Shown here piece by piece: positions 42,874 to 51,641 of a stretch of DNA of 64,000 nucleotides; position 1 is the first letter of the stretch; the number at the start of each line of letters is the position of its first letter. The stretch comes from Eubacteriaceae bacterium. GTDB taxonomy: Bacteria > Bacillota > Clostridia > Eubacteriales > Eubacteriaceae. The notes beneath the pieces are model-generated. The model worked only from the letters and a program-made list of their open reading frames with translations. It did no database searches and was not told the origin of the DNA. The translations under genes and the position numbers were made by a program. Location: NCBI GenBank assembly GCA_030156895.1, contig JASGLP010000005.1:17853-81852 (forward strand). Reading direction: 5' to 3'.

Positions 42874-43542
42874 ATGAAAGTAATAATCGTAGGCGGCGGT
42901 AAGGTGGGCTGTTATCTGACCTCACTGTTGCAAAATGGCGGCCATCAGGTCAAGCTCATTGAAATCAGAACCCATCAATTGGAGCGGCTGGCATGTGATC
43001 TGTCTAAGGAGGTGCTGGTATTGGGGAATGGCACCGATCCCGAGGTGCTGGAAGCGGCCGGAATCCGTTCGGCTGACGTGTTGGCGGTGGTGACTGGGGC
43101 AGACGAAATCAATCTGGTGGCAGCCACTATCGCCCGCCTGGAATACCAGGTGCCCCGGATTCTGGCGCGGATTAAAAATCCCAAGAATGCCTGGTTGTTC
43201 ACTCCGGAAATGGGGGTGGATGTGGCGTTAAACCAGGCTGAGCTGATGGCGACGCTGGTGGCCGAAGAAATGTCCGTGGGCGATATGATGACCCTGCTTA
43301 AGCTGAACCAGGGACAGTTTTCACTGGTGGAAGAAAAGGTTCATCCGGAATCGCTGGCAGTGGCTAAGATGGTCAGGGAGCTGGGGCTGCCTACTGAATG
43401 TGTATTAGTGGCAATTATTAGAAACGGCCAGCTGCTGATTCCCCATGGTGACACCAGATTATTGCCGGCCGATGAGGTGCTGGCGATCATACATGCCGCC
43501 GATCTCCAGGCTCTGGCCGGGATATTGGGGCCAGCCCGCTGA
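42874..43542 (+). CDS. TrkA-type K+ uptake regulatory protein, second copy
   Basis: A 222-residue RCK protein: IIVGGGKVGCYLTSLLQNGG, LIEIRTHQLERLACDL, and a C-terminal RCK_C domain (VEEKVHPESLAVAKMVRELG). It lies 18 bases after the first copy. The two are clearly paralogous but diverged, so they may form a hetero-oligomer or serve two channels. Their position after the P-type ATPase gene suggests joint control of Na+/K+ balance. Confidence 0.9.
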   Translation: MKVIIVGGGKVGCYLTSLLQNGGHQVKLIEIRTHQLERLACDLSKEVLVLGNGTDPEVLEAAGIRSADVLAVVTGADEINLVAATIARLEYQVPRILARIKNPKNAWLFTPEMGVDVALNQAELMATLVAEEMSVGDMMTLLKLNQGQFSLVEEKVHPESLAVAKMVRELGLPTECVLVAIIRNGQLLIPHGDTRLLPADEVLAIIHAADLQALAGILGPAR

Positions 43543-43724
43543 AGCGATTGTTGGCAGGAGGCACCGGCTCTAGCTGAGAGGATTAGTTGCGACAGCACTC
43601 TTCGATCATCACGGCGCTGAACGGAAAATCATGTTTTATTCCGGATAGATGGGGTAAAAATAACGATAATGCGTTATTCGGTGTTAATGATAAGTTTAAT
43701 TTTTAAACTTACGGAGAGGGAACC

Positions 43725-44849
43725 ATGAAAAAACATGAAATCTCAATTGTCGACGATGAACCCATCAATTTGATGATCTTAAAAAAATTATTGAGTCCCT
43801 CTTTTCTGATCCGGGCCTATAAATCCGGAGCGGAGCTGCTTCAAGCGGTTGAAAAAGGAATCAAGCCGGATCTGATTTTGATGGATATTATAATGCCGGG
43901 AATGGATGGTTATCAGACCTTGTCGGAATTGCGGAAAGACCCCGAGAACCTGGGGATACCCGTTATCTATATCTCCGCGTTGGATAGTCTTACTGAAGAA
44001 GAAAAGGGGTTCCGGCTGGGGGCGGTTGATTATATTATCAAACCATTTCGGCCGGGGATTGTGTTGGCCAGAGTCAATGCTCATCTGGAACTGAAACAAG
44101 CCCGAGACCGTCTTAAAAACCAGAATGAATGGTTAGAAACTGAAGTCAAACGACGAATGGTAGAGAATCAGATGATTCAGGATACGACCTTGAACGTGTT
44201 TGCCGAATTGGTTGAAACCCGGGACAATGACACCGCCAATCATGTTCTGCGGACCCAGAACTATGTGCGGATTATTGCAGAGCGATTGCAAAAAAACGAG
44301 AAATTCAAATACTGGTTGGATAACGATGCGATTGAGCGGATTGTCAAGGCCGCTCCACTTCATGATATCGGCAAGATCGGGATTCCCGATGCCATCTTAC
44401 TAAAGCCCGGCAAGCTCGACTACGAAGAATATGAGGTGATGAAAACCCATTGTAAAATCGGGGGAAACGCCATTCGTCTGGCCATTAATAAAACCTTATC
44501 CGTCACTAAAACGGATAACAAACAGGGCGAAATCACTGCCCTGTATTTTCTGGAAGAGGCCGAGAAAATCATGAACTATCATCATGAACGCTGGGATGGT
44601 AAAGGCTATCCGGAAGAACTATATGGTAATGAAATCCCCATCTCAGCACGGATCATGGCACTGGCCGATGTTTTTGATGCCCTCACCACGGTTCGCCCTT
44701 ACAAAAAAGCCTGGAGTATGGATGCGGTGGTAGACTACATTTTAGAGCAAAAGGGCTTGCAGTTTGATCCGGATGTCGTGGAAGCTTTTGAAACGGAAAT
44801 TGAGGCCTTTAAACAGGTTTTATGTCAGGACCAGCTTCGAGACACCTAA
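43725..44849 (+). CDS. Response regulator with HD-GYP domain
   Basis: A 374-residue protein: an N-terminal receiver domain with phospho-acceptor Asp54 (LILMDIIMPGMDG) and the Lys of IIKPF, a coiled linker, then an HD-GYP domain with HDIGKIGIPD (His213-Asp214) and HHERWDGKGYPEEL (GYP 294-296). It is expected to hydrolyse cyclic di-GMP when phosphorylated. It precedes the hybrid histidine kinase by 32 bases, so the two likely form one signalling unit. Nothing else is seen in the 182-base gap before it. Confidence 0.92.
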   Translation: MKKHEISIVDDEPINLMILKKLLSPSFLIRAYKSGAELLQAVEKGIKPDLILMDIIMPGMDGYQTLSELRKDPENLGIPVIYISALDSLTEEEKGFRLGAVDYIIKPFRPGIVLARVNAHLELKQARDRLKNQNEWLETEVKRRMVENQMIQDTTLNVFAELVETRDNDTANHVLRTQNYVRIIAERLQKNEKFKYWLDNDAIERIVKAAPLHDIGKIGIPDAILLKPGKLDYEEYEVMKTHCKIGGNAIRLAINKTLSVTKTDNKQGEITALYFLEEAEKIMNYHHERWDGKGYPEELYGNEIPISARIMALADVFDALTTVRPYKKAWSMDAVVDYILEQKGLQFDPDVVEAFETEIEAFKQVLCQDQLRDT

Positions 44850-44881
44850 TTTAGCCGAAAAGAGAAGGGGGAGGAATGAAA

Positions 44882-47800
44882 ATGACGGATCAGCTCAATT
44901 CGGGGTTGGATCAACGAGAAGTCGCACAAAAAGCGATTATGGACCAGCTTTACCTCCATACCCAGTTGATTAGAGAAATCAGCCAGCTGGAGTCGGGGAT
45001 CAATGGTAATATTGACCGGTTTTCGGAAGAAATCACAGAGCTCCTGGGCAATCGACTGGGACCCGATCGGGTTTCAATCTGGCAATATAATGAAGCAATG
45101 ACGATGATGAAATGTCTGGATCTTTTTGAAAAAAAAACGCAAACCCACAACAAAAAAATGACCATGAGCAGAGCGGATCAACCGCTGACCTTTGAGTATC
45201 TGATTAAAAACCGCTACATGATCATTGATGAAAAATCGGCTGAACTAAAGGAAAAAAGATACTGGGAAGCCTATATGAAACCGTTGGGCGGAACGACCCT
45301 GTTGGTCTGCAGTGTCTTATGTAACGGCCAGGCGATTGGTTCCATCGGTTTTATGTATATTGATCAAAACCATGAGTGGGGAAGTGACGAAATCACTTTC
45401 GGCTGTCATATTGCGGATCAAATCGGAACTGCCTTTTTAAACCGGGAAAAAATCGAAATAACCCGGGCATTGCGTCAAAATGAAGCGTTTTTAAATCGGG
45501 CTCAGGAGGTTTCGAAAACGGGTCACTGGCATTTTGACATTGTTGCAAACCAACTGACCTGGTCTAATGAAACCTATCGGATTTTTGGGGTGCAAAGTGG
45601 ACGACCACAAACCTTTGAAACTTATATGGATCTTGTCTATCCAGATGATCGCAAAAAAATGATTGATACCTGGACGGAAAAAGCAAATGAAGGTCAGCCG
45701 TTTACCGTACTTCATCGGATTTTATCAGGTGAAGAAGTACGCTGGGTGGAAGAACGATCAGAATTCGAATACGATCCAGAAGGTAATCCGATTGCCAGCT
45801 GGGGAACGGTTCAGGATGTAACTGAAAAGATGAACTATCTGGAAGAACTGGCGACCTATCAAAAACATCTTGAAGAGATGGTGATTTCCAGGACCGCCGA
45901 ATTGGAAATGGCTAAACTTGAGGCTGAAGCAGCCAACCAGGCAAAAAGTTCCTTTTTATCTAATATGAGTCATGAAATTCGGACGCCGATGAATGCCATC
46001 ATCGGTCTTGCCCACCTGATCAAGCGGGATCCCCTGACGCGACGCCAGGAGGAACAAATTGACAAGCTGACTGAGGCCGCCAATCACTTACTGCAGATCA
46101 TTAATGATGTGCTGGATCTTTCGAAAATTGAAGCCGGAAAAATGCAAATGGATACTCATGATTTTGAACCGACCCGGGAAATTGACAGGGTATGCAATAT
46201 TCTGGGTGCCGAAGTAGCCCGAAAAAATCTCAACTTGCTGGTGGATGTGGATCATATCCCTACGGTTTTGTGGGGCGATTCGGTCCGTTTTGGCCAGATT
46301 TTACTAAATTTGATGAGCAATGCGGTGAAGTTTACCGCAACTGGGAGCATCAAAATCATTGCCCGGATCATCAGTCAGGATCAAAAACAGATCCGTTTAC
46401 GATTTGAAGTGTGGGATACCGGAATTGGTATGTCATCAGTACAAATGGAGAATCTGTTCCAGGATTTTGTCCAGGCCGACGAATCAATGACCCGCCTTTA
46501 TGGTGGAACCGGGCTGGGGTTGGCGATCAGTTCTCGTCTGGTAAAATTCCTGGGCGGTGAAATTGGAGTCGACAGTGAACCGGGGCAGGGAAGTCGGTTT
46601 TGGTTTGAGCTGCCTTTTGAAATATCGACAACAATTCCCCAAAATAGGATCAGTATTAAATCTTCGGGATTAGTGCGGGTCCTGGTGATTGATGATATGC
46701 TGGAAGCCCGGGAACTGCTGATCACCATGCTGGCTGATTTTGGAATCGAGTGTGATGCAGTCAGTTCGGGCAGTGAAGGACTGGCGGCTGTGGCCCAAGC
46801 GGACCTGATGATGAACCCCTATCATCTGGTATTTATGGATCTGAGAATGCCGGACATGGATGGCATCGACACCGCCCTGATGCTGCAATCGCTGGAACTG
46901 AAAACCCGGCCGACGGTTTTTCTGATTACTGGATATGGTAATCAGATATCCTACGAAGAAGCTCAGCGGGCGGGAATCAGTCGGATTCTGGTTAAACCGA
47001 TGACACCGTCAAGCCTTAATGACGCATTAATGGAATTGCTGGAAAACGACATGGAAGCAAAAATACCATCATCTCTGAAAGTGTTGGAAGATCGGTTAAA
47101 GGATTATGGACCGGTGCAAATACTGATTGTTGATGACAATCAGATTAATCAGGAAATTGTCAGTCAGATTCTGGAGCCCTTTGAATTTCGGATTGAATTG
47201 GCCGAAAATGGCCAGGAAGCCATCAGCAAAGCTGCCGAGACTAAATTTGATCTTATCTTAATGGATATCCAGATGCCAGTCATGGATGGGTTGGCGGCAA
47301 CGGCTCTGATCAGAGCCTTGCCGGGTTGGGAAGTGATTCCTATCTTAGCGATGACCGCCAATGCCTTTGAAGAAGATCGGCGTAAATGTATCGCAGCCGG
47401 GATGAATGATCATCTGGTCAAACCGGTGGAACCGGAGCGGTTATACAAGTGCTTGATCAAGTGGCTGTCAGTGAGAAAAAACGAACCAGAAAAGCAAGAA
47501 ACGCCTCAACGTAATGTGCAAAATGGCCAGATGAGGCATACCGCGGCGACACCGGAAGAACAGGACTGTTTAAACGCGCTGCGGCAGGTGGAGGGGGTGA
47601 ATGTGGAGACCGGACTGAGAATGCTGGGTGGCGATATTTCTGTTTATTTGCGATTGATCCGGCAGTTTAGTCAAAAATGTGAAACCGCAGTGACTGATAT
47701 TTTAAAGCAGACCACCGCCGAAAACTATCAGAGCATCATGGAAACAGTCCATTCCATCAAGGGCGTGGCGGGAAATCTGGGGGTTATCAAAATACAGGAG

Positions 47801-48175
47801 CTGGCAGCTGAACTGGAACAAGCGGTAAGAGCGAAAGTCGGCAAAAATCAAATTCAAAAACTGGCAAAAAACTTCTTAATCGAAATAAAAAGCTTCACAG
47901 CGGCTCTGCCAGAAAAGGGCAAAGTGATTAAACAAATTGAAAAAGCGGATCTTGATCAGGCTGATATTGATGGGATTCTAGCTGAACTAGAGGTACTCCT
48001 CGAGAATAATGATACTGAAACATTTGATTTGTTTGAAAAATCAAAAGCTATGCTTCTAGATGTTTTGGGCGAAACAGGGAAAATATTAGAAAGTCAGATT
48101 CATCAGTTTGATTATCGGGATGCATTGATAACATTGCGATCCATCCATGAAACAGATGACAAACCTAAGCGATGA
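44882..48175 (+). CDS. Hybrid sensor histidine kinase (GAF-PAS-HisKA-HATPase-REC-REC-HPt)
   Basis: About 1097 residues; ATG 44882 is preferred over 44876 because GGAGG ends 7 bases upstream. The order is a GAF-like domain (~30-190), a PAS domain (~205-320), HisKA with SNMSHEIRTPMNAI (His364), HATPase_c (GGTGLGLAISSRLV), receiver 1 (Asp653 in FMDLRMPDMDG), receiver 2 (Asp795 in LMDIQMPVMDG) and an HPt domain (His957 in VHSIKGVAGNLG). There is no membrane helix, so it senses a cytoplasmic signal. It probably feeds the REC-HD-GYP protein upstream. Confidence 0.93.
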   Translation: MTDQLNSGLDQREVAQKAIMDQLYLHTQLIREISQLESGINGNIDRFSEEITELLGNRLGPDRVSIWQYNEAMTMMKCLDLFEKKTQTHNKKMTMSRADQPLTFEYLIKNRYMIIDEKSAELKEKRYWEAYMKPLGGTTLLVCSVLCNGQAIGSIGFMYIDQNHEWGSDEITFGCHIADQIGTAFLNREKIEITRALRQNEAFLNRAQEVSKTGHWHFDIVANQLTWSNETYRIFGVQSGRPQTFETYMDLVYPDDRKKMIDTWTEKANEGQPFTVLHRILSGEEVRWVEERSEFEYDPEGNPIASWGTVQDVTEKMNYLEELATYQKHLEEMVISRTAELEMAKLEAEAANQAKSSFLSNMSHEIRTPMNAIIGLAHLIKRDPLTRRQEEQIDKLTEAANHLLQIINDVLDLSKIEAGKMQMDTHDFEPTREIDRVCNILGAEVARKNLNLLVDVDHIPTVLWGDSVRFGQILLNLMSNAVKFTATGSIKIIARIISQDQKQIRLRFEVWDTGIGMSSVQMENLFQDFVQADESMTRLYGGTGLGLAISSRLVKFLGGEIGVDSEPGQGSRFWFELPFEISTTIPQNRISIKSSGLVRVLVIDDMLEARELLITMLADFGIECDAVSSGSEGLAAVAQADLMMNPYHLVFMDLRMPDMDGIDTALMLQSLELKTRPTVFLITGYGNQISYEEAQRAGISRILVKPMTPSSLNDALMELLENDMEAKIPSSLKVLEDRLKDYGPVQILIVDDNQINQEIVSQILEPFEFRIELAENGQEAISKAAETKFDLILMDIQMPVMDGLAATALIRALPGWEVIPILAMTANAFEEDRRKCIAAGMNDHLVKPVEPERLYKCLIKWLSVRKNEPEKQETPQRNVQNGQMRHTAATPEEQDCLNALRQVEGVNVETGLRMLGGDISVYLRLIRQFSQKCETAVTDILKQTTAENYQSIMETVHSIKGVAGNLGVIKIQELAAELEQAVRAKVGKNQIQKLAKNFLIEIKSFTAALPEKGKVIKQIEKADLDQADIDGILAELEVLLENNDTETFDLFEKSKAMLLDVLGETGKILESQIHQFDYRDALITLRSIHETDDKPKR

Positions 48176-48191
48176 CCAATTCAAAAGTCTC

Positions 48192-48219
48192 AATAAGCTC
48201 TTTCAGAGCTTATTTTTAT
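48192..48219 (+). terminator. Terminator after the hybrid kinase
   Basis: AATAAGCTCT (48192-48201), a three-base loop, and AGAGCTTATT (48205-48214), followed by T's. Confidence 0.85.
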
Positions 48220-48250
48220 GGAGTAGGGAGGCAAATAGAAGCATGACAAG

Positions 48251-49141
48251 CTAATAGATGCGGATCTCTTTTTCTTTGACAAATTTTAAAAATGAACGAA
48301 TTGAACCGGTTTGATACTGATTTTTGCGATAAACACAGTAGACAATTCGGGTCTTTAAATCAATATCCAGGGGAATAATCTTTAAATCAAATTGTGATAG
48401 CAAGGGCAGATTGGCCAGTATTCCCACTCCGAAACCTTCAGATACGAAGCCTCCAATGGAGGCTTCGTCATTTAAGGCAAAAGCAATGGCCGGATGAAGC
48501 TGATTAGTATTAAAAACATTTTTCAAAAGAATTCCCAGGGAGTTGGCATAACTGTTGTAGGTCACCAGTGGATACTCCGAAACCCTTTTTAGGGTTAATT
48601 TTTTTTCATTGGCCAGTTCATGGTCGGGGGGCACCACAATAACCAATTTCTGGGTCGAAATCGGAAAAAAACAAAGATCCGCTTCATTTTCAACATACGA
48701 ACAAAAGCCCAGATCAAACCGTCCGGATTTCAGGCCGGCAATAATTTCAGCGGTGTAAGAGCTGTATAAATCAAAGGTTGTATCATAGTGAAAGGTCTCA
48801 ATATATTCTTTTATCAGTTTAGGCATAAAGTTGGAGCCGAGCGTGTTAATATAACCCACTTCAATTTTACCGGTTTGAACATTTTCGTTCTTCTTGATAA
48901 TCTTTATTCCCATCTCCAATTCGGCCAGGGAAGCCTCGGTATAGGTTAGAAATTCTTTGCCATTTTCAGTCAACGATATAATTCGACCATCCCGTTGAAT
49001 CAGGGTGGTGCCCAGTTCCTCTTCCAGCGAAGCAATGGAATAACTCAAACTCGGCTGGCTGATGTGCAGTTCCTGGGCAGCTCTGGTGAAGTGTTTCAGC
49101 TCCGCCAGTTTTTTGAAATAATATAATTGATTTAAGTTCAA
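48251..49141 (-). CDS. LysR family transcriptional regulator
   Basis: A 296-residue LTTR: N-terminal winged helix MNLNQLYYFKKLAELKHFTR, then AAQELHISQPSLSYSIASLE, and a C-terminal co-inducer domain. It is transcribed away from the aldo/keto reductase-MFS-OYE genes, the standard LysR arrangement, and probably controls them through the dyad at 49194-49213. The inducer is unknown. Confidence 0.93.
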   Translation of the reverse strand: MNLNQLYYFKKLAELKHFTRAAQELHISQPSLSYSIASLEEELGTTLIQRDGRIISLTENGKEFLTYTEASLAELEMGIKIIKKNENVQTGKIEVGYINTLGSNFMPKLIKEYIETFHYDTTFDLYSSYTAEIIAGLKSGRFDLGFCSYVENEADLCFFPISTQKLVIVVPPDHELANEKKLTLKRVSEYPLVTYNSYANSLGILLKNVFNTNQLHPAIAFALNDEASIGGFVSEGFGVGILANLPLLSQFDLKIIPLDIDLKTRIVYCVYRKNQYQTGSIRSFLKFVKEKEIRIY

Positions 49142-49193
49142 AACAATTCCACCTCTTATTCTTCGATTCTTTCATTCATTCTATTATAGTTTC

Positions 49194-49250
49194 TATCTAT
49201 AAATCAATAGATACTTGGTATTTGTTTTCGGATAATCCCCCTGATATAAT
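49194..49250 (+). promoter_or_regulatory. LysR-type operator and promoter of the reductase operon
   Basis: TATCTAT (49194-49200) and ATAGATA (49207-49213) are perfect 7-bp arms with a 6-base spacer, fitting a LysR T-N11-A box. Downstream are TTGTTT (49222-49227) and TATAAT (49245-49250), 17 bases apart. The operator lies just upstream of the -35 box, as for LysR activators. Confidence 0.7.
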
Positions 49251-49367
49251 AAGGCTGTGCACAGTTCGTTATTTAACAAACAGTTTTTCTAAAAAAAATC
49301 GCAACGTAGTGATATTGATGTAATGGTTCACATAAGGTGAAGCATAAAAAGAAAATTGGAGGATATG

Positions 49368-50330
49368 ATGGAATACTTGAAAGTAAAAGGAATTGAGAAG
49401 CCGGTTTCAAAATTGATTATGGGAACTGCCTGGTTTGACCCATCCTTTGAAGATGAAATTTTTCAGATGATGGATACCTATGTGGAAGCAGGAGGTACAG
49501 TGATTGATACCGGCAGATTTTACGGCATTGCCCGCTCCGAAAAAATATTAAAGAACTGGCTGGATGCCAGAAATAACCGCAAAGATCTGGTTATTGTGGA
49601 TAAATGCTGTCACCCGATTATTACCCCAGATGGTGGCCATCACCCCGAATATTGGCGGGTAAAACCAGATTTAATCACCGATGATTTACACTATAGTTTG
49701 TATCACACCGGATGTGATTTTTTTGATTTGTATTTGCTTCATCGGGATGATCCCCAAATTCCGGTCGCCGATATTGTTGATCGTCTGGAAGCCCATCGAA
49801 ACGAAGGCCTGATCGGTGCTTACGGATTTTCAAATTGGGAACTTGACCGGGTGCAGGAAGCGGTGGACTATTGTGAAAAGAAAGGTTATCAGGGCATTTC
49901 GGTCAATAACCCCTCCTATTCATTAGCTAAGGTGAGAAAAACCCGTTGGCCTGGTTGTGTTTACGCCGATGATACCTATGCTCAGTGGCATGAAGGTAAA
50001 GATGTCACCTTATTTAGCTGGGCATCTCAGGCCCATGGTTTCTTTGCAGATATTTATAAACGGGATGGCAGTGCCCCCAAAGATATTCAGGAAGCGTTTT
50101 TCTATGATGACAACTTTGAACGGTTGCGTCGGGCCCAGGAATTGGGAGCCGAAAAAGGAGTGGACTCTATCAACATCGCCCTGGCTTATGTGCTGTCGCA
50201 GCCATTCCCGGTTGGGGCTATCATTGGCAGCAGAAGCCGAAAAGAATTCGAATCCTGTGTCAAAACCCTGGATGTGAAATTGAGCCCGGCCGAACTGGAT
50301 TATTTATGCTTAAAAAGCGACCAGCGTTAA
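49368..50330 (+). CDS. Aldo/keto reductase
   Basis: About 320 residues; ATG 49368 follows GGAGG by 5 bases. It is a TIM-barrel NAD(P)H oxidoreductase: GTAWFDPSFED at the N-terminus, VIDTGRFYGIARSEKIL with the catalytic Asp and Tyr, the DLYLLHRDDP strand, and GAYGFSNWELDRVQ. The C-terminal GAIIGSRSRKEFESCVKTLD binds the cofactor phosphate. It is first in a set with an OFA-type carrier and an old yellow enzyme. The substrate is not evident. Confidence 0.9.
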   Translation: MEYLKVKGIEKPVSKLIMGTAWFDPSFEDEIFQMMDTYVEAGGTVIDTGRFYGIARSEKILKNWLDARNNRKDLVIVDKCCHPIITPDGGHHPEYWRVKPDLITDDLHYSLYHTGCDFFDLYLLHRDDPQIPVADIVDRLEAHRNEGLIGAYGFSNWELDRVQEAVDYCEKKGYQGISVNNPSYSLAKVRKTRWPGCVYADDTYAQWHEGKDVTLFSWASQAHGFFADIYKRDGSAPKDIQEAFFYDDNFERLRRAQELGAEKGVDSINIALAYVLSQPFPVGAIIGSRSRKEFESCVKTLDVKLSPAELDYLCLKSDQR

Positions 50331-50370
50331 GATTCATGATTGAGATTCATGAGAAAAAAGAGGAATAGTG

Positions 50371-51624
50371 ATGGAAAAAATTAAATCAAGTAGCAATCGA
50401 GTCGTTGTTTTCACGGCGGCCTTTATTGTTATCTTTGTCTGCTCCGGTTCGGCAGCATTTTCAGTTTTTGTCAAACCCTTGACTGAGGCAACCGGAGCAA
50501 CGGCCGCTCAGGTTTTACTGACATTAACCTTATATCAATTTTGCATGTCGCTTTTCGGTGTAATATCCGGAAAAATTGTGGATAAATTCGGACCTAAAAA
50601 ATTGATGTATGTCGGTGGTCTGGTTTTTGGAACGGGCTGGGCACTGACGAGCTTTGCGTCAAGTCTGCCGATGCTGTACCTGTCCTATGGTTTGTTGGCC
50701 GGTGCCGGAAACGGATTGCTTTACAATCCATCGATTAATACGGCACTGCGCTGGTATCCCGAAAAAAAAGGAACCATGGCCGGGATTCTGTTGGGGGCAG
50801 CATCGTTAGGCCCTCTTGTTCTGGCTAAAGTCGGAGCCATTTTATGCCAGCAATTTGGGACCCAGGGACTTATCTTGATTGGCGCGTTCTATTTTATTTT
50901 AGTTTGCCTGGTTGGCTGGAAGATGACGGCACCAGAAGCCGGTTGGGTACCGGAGGGCTTTAAAGCCCAGGTGGCTGCTTCAGGAAATCCGGCCAGCCGC
51001 GACTACAGCCCCAAAGAAATGGTCAGCTCCGGAACATTCTGGATCATGTTGATATTATTTTCAATTGCCTGCACGGCTGGTATTATGATGATTGGCTCCC
51101 TCTCTGCGATTGCCCAGGTGCAATTGGGAATGACCGCAGTGACGGCTGCCAATATGGTGGTTGTCAACTGTTTATCGAACTTCGGCGGACGCTTAATTGT
51201 CGGTCGGTTATGTGATAAAATTGGCGAAACCACTACCCTGGCGATTATCTTTGTGTTGACAATGATTGGTTTGATGGGGTTAAAAGCGGCCACCACCCCA
51301 TTGATGTTCACCATCTTTCTGATTATTCTGGGGGCGTCCTTTGGTGGAGTCCTGGTTGTTTATCCGCCCCTGACAAACAAAACCTTTGGGGTTAAACATT
51401 CCGGCATCAACTATGGGATCATGTTTTTCGGATATTCCATCGGCGCCTTGGTGGGACCGCAGATTGCTGCCCGATCGCTGGATACCGCTTTGGGAACAGC
51501 AGCATACAGTCAGGCTTACGTGATTGCCGCTGCAGTGGCGGGAGTTGGCCTGATCGTTGATCTGGTTCTGATTGCCATGCAAAAGAGAGCCAAGCTTGTT
51601 TCGGCAACCGAACACGAGGTTTGA
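50371..51624 (+). CDS. MFS transporter, OFA (oxalate/formate antiporter)-like
   Basis: About 417 residues from ATG 50371, with GAGGAATAG upstream. Twelve membrane helices are predicted. GKIVDKFGPKKLMYVGGLVF is the MFS loop 2-3 motif, and YGLLAGAGNGLLYNPSINTA is typical of the OFA subfamily. The final residues overlap the region just before the OYE gene. It probably imports or exports an organic acid or aromatic substrate of the neighbouring reductases. Confidence 0.9.
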   Translation: MEKIKSSSNRVVVFTAAFIVIFVCSGSAAFSVFVKPLTEATGATAAQVLLTLTLYQFCMSLFGVISGKIVDKFGPKKLMYVGGLVFGTGWALTSFASSLPMLYLSYGLLAGAGNGLLYNPSINTALRWYPEKKGTMAGILLGAASLGPLVLAKVGAILCQQFGTQGLILIGAFYFILVCLVGWKMTAPEAGWVPEGFKAQVAASGNPASRDYSPKEMVSSGTFWIMLILFSIACTAGIMMIGSLSAIAQVQLGMTAVTAANMVVVNCLSNFGGRLIVGRLCDKIGETTTLAIIFVLTMIGLMGLKAATTPLMFTIFLIILGASFGGVLVVYPPLTNKTFGVKHSGINYGIMFFGYSIGALVGPQIAARSLDTALGTAAYSQAYVIAAAVAGVGLIVDLVLIAMQKRAKLVSATEHEV

Positions 51625-51641
51625 AAGGAGCAGCAGCTGAG

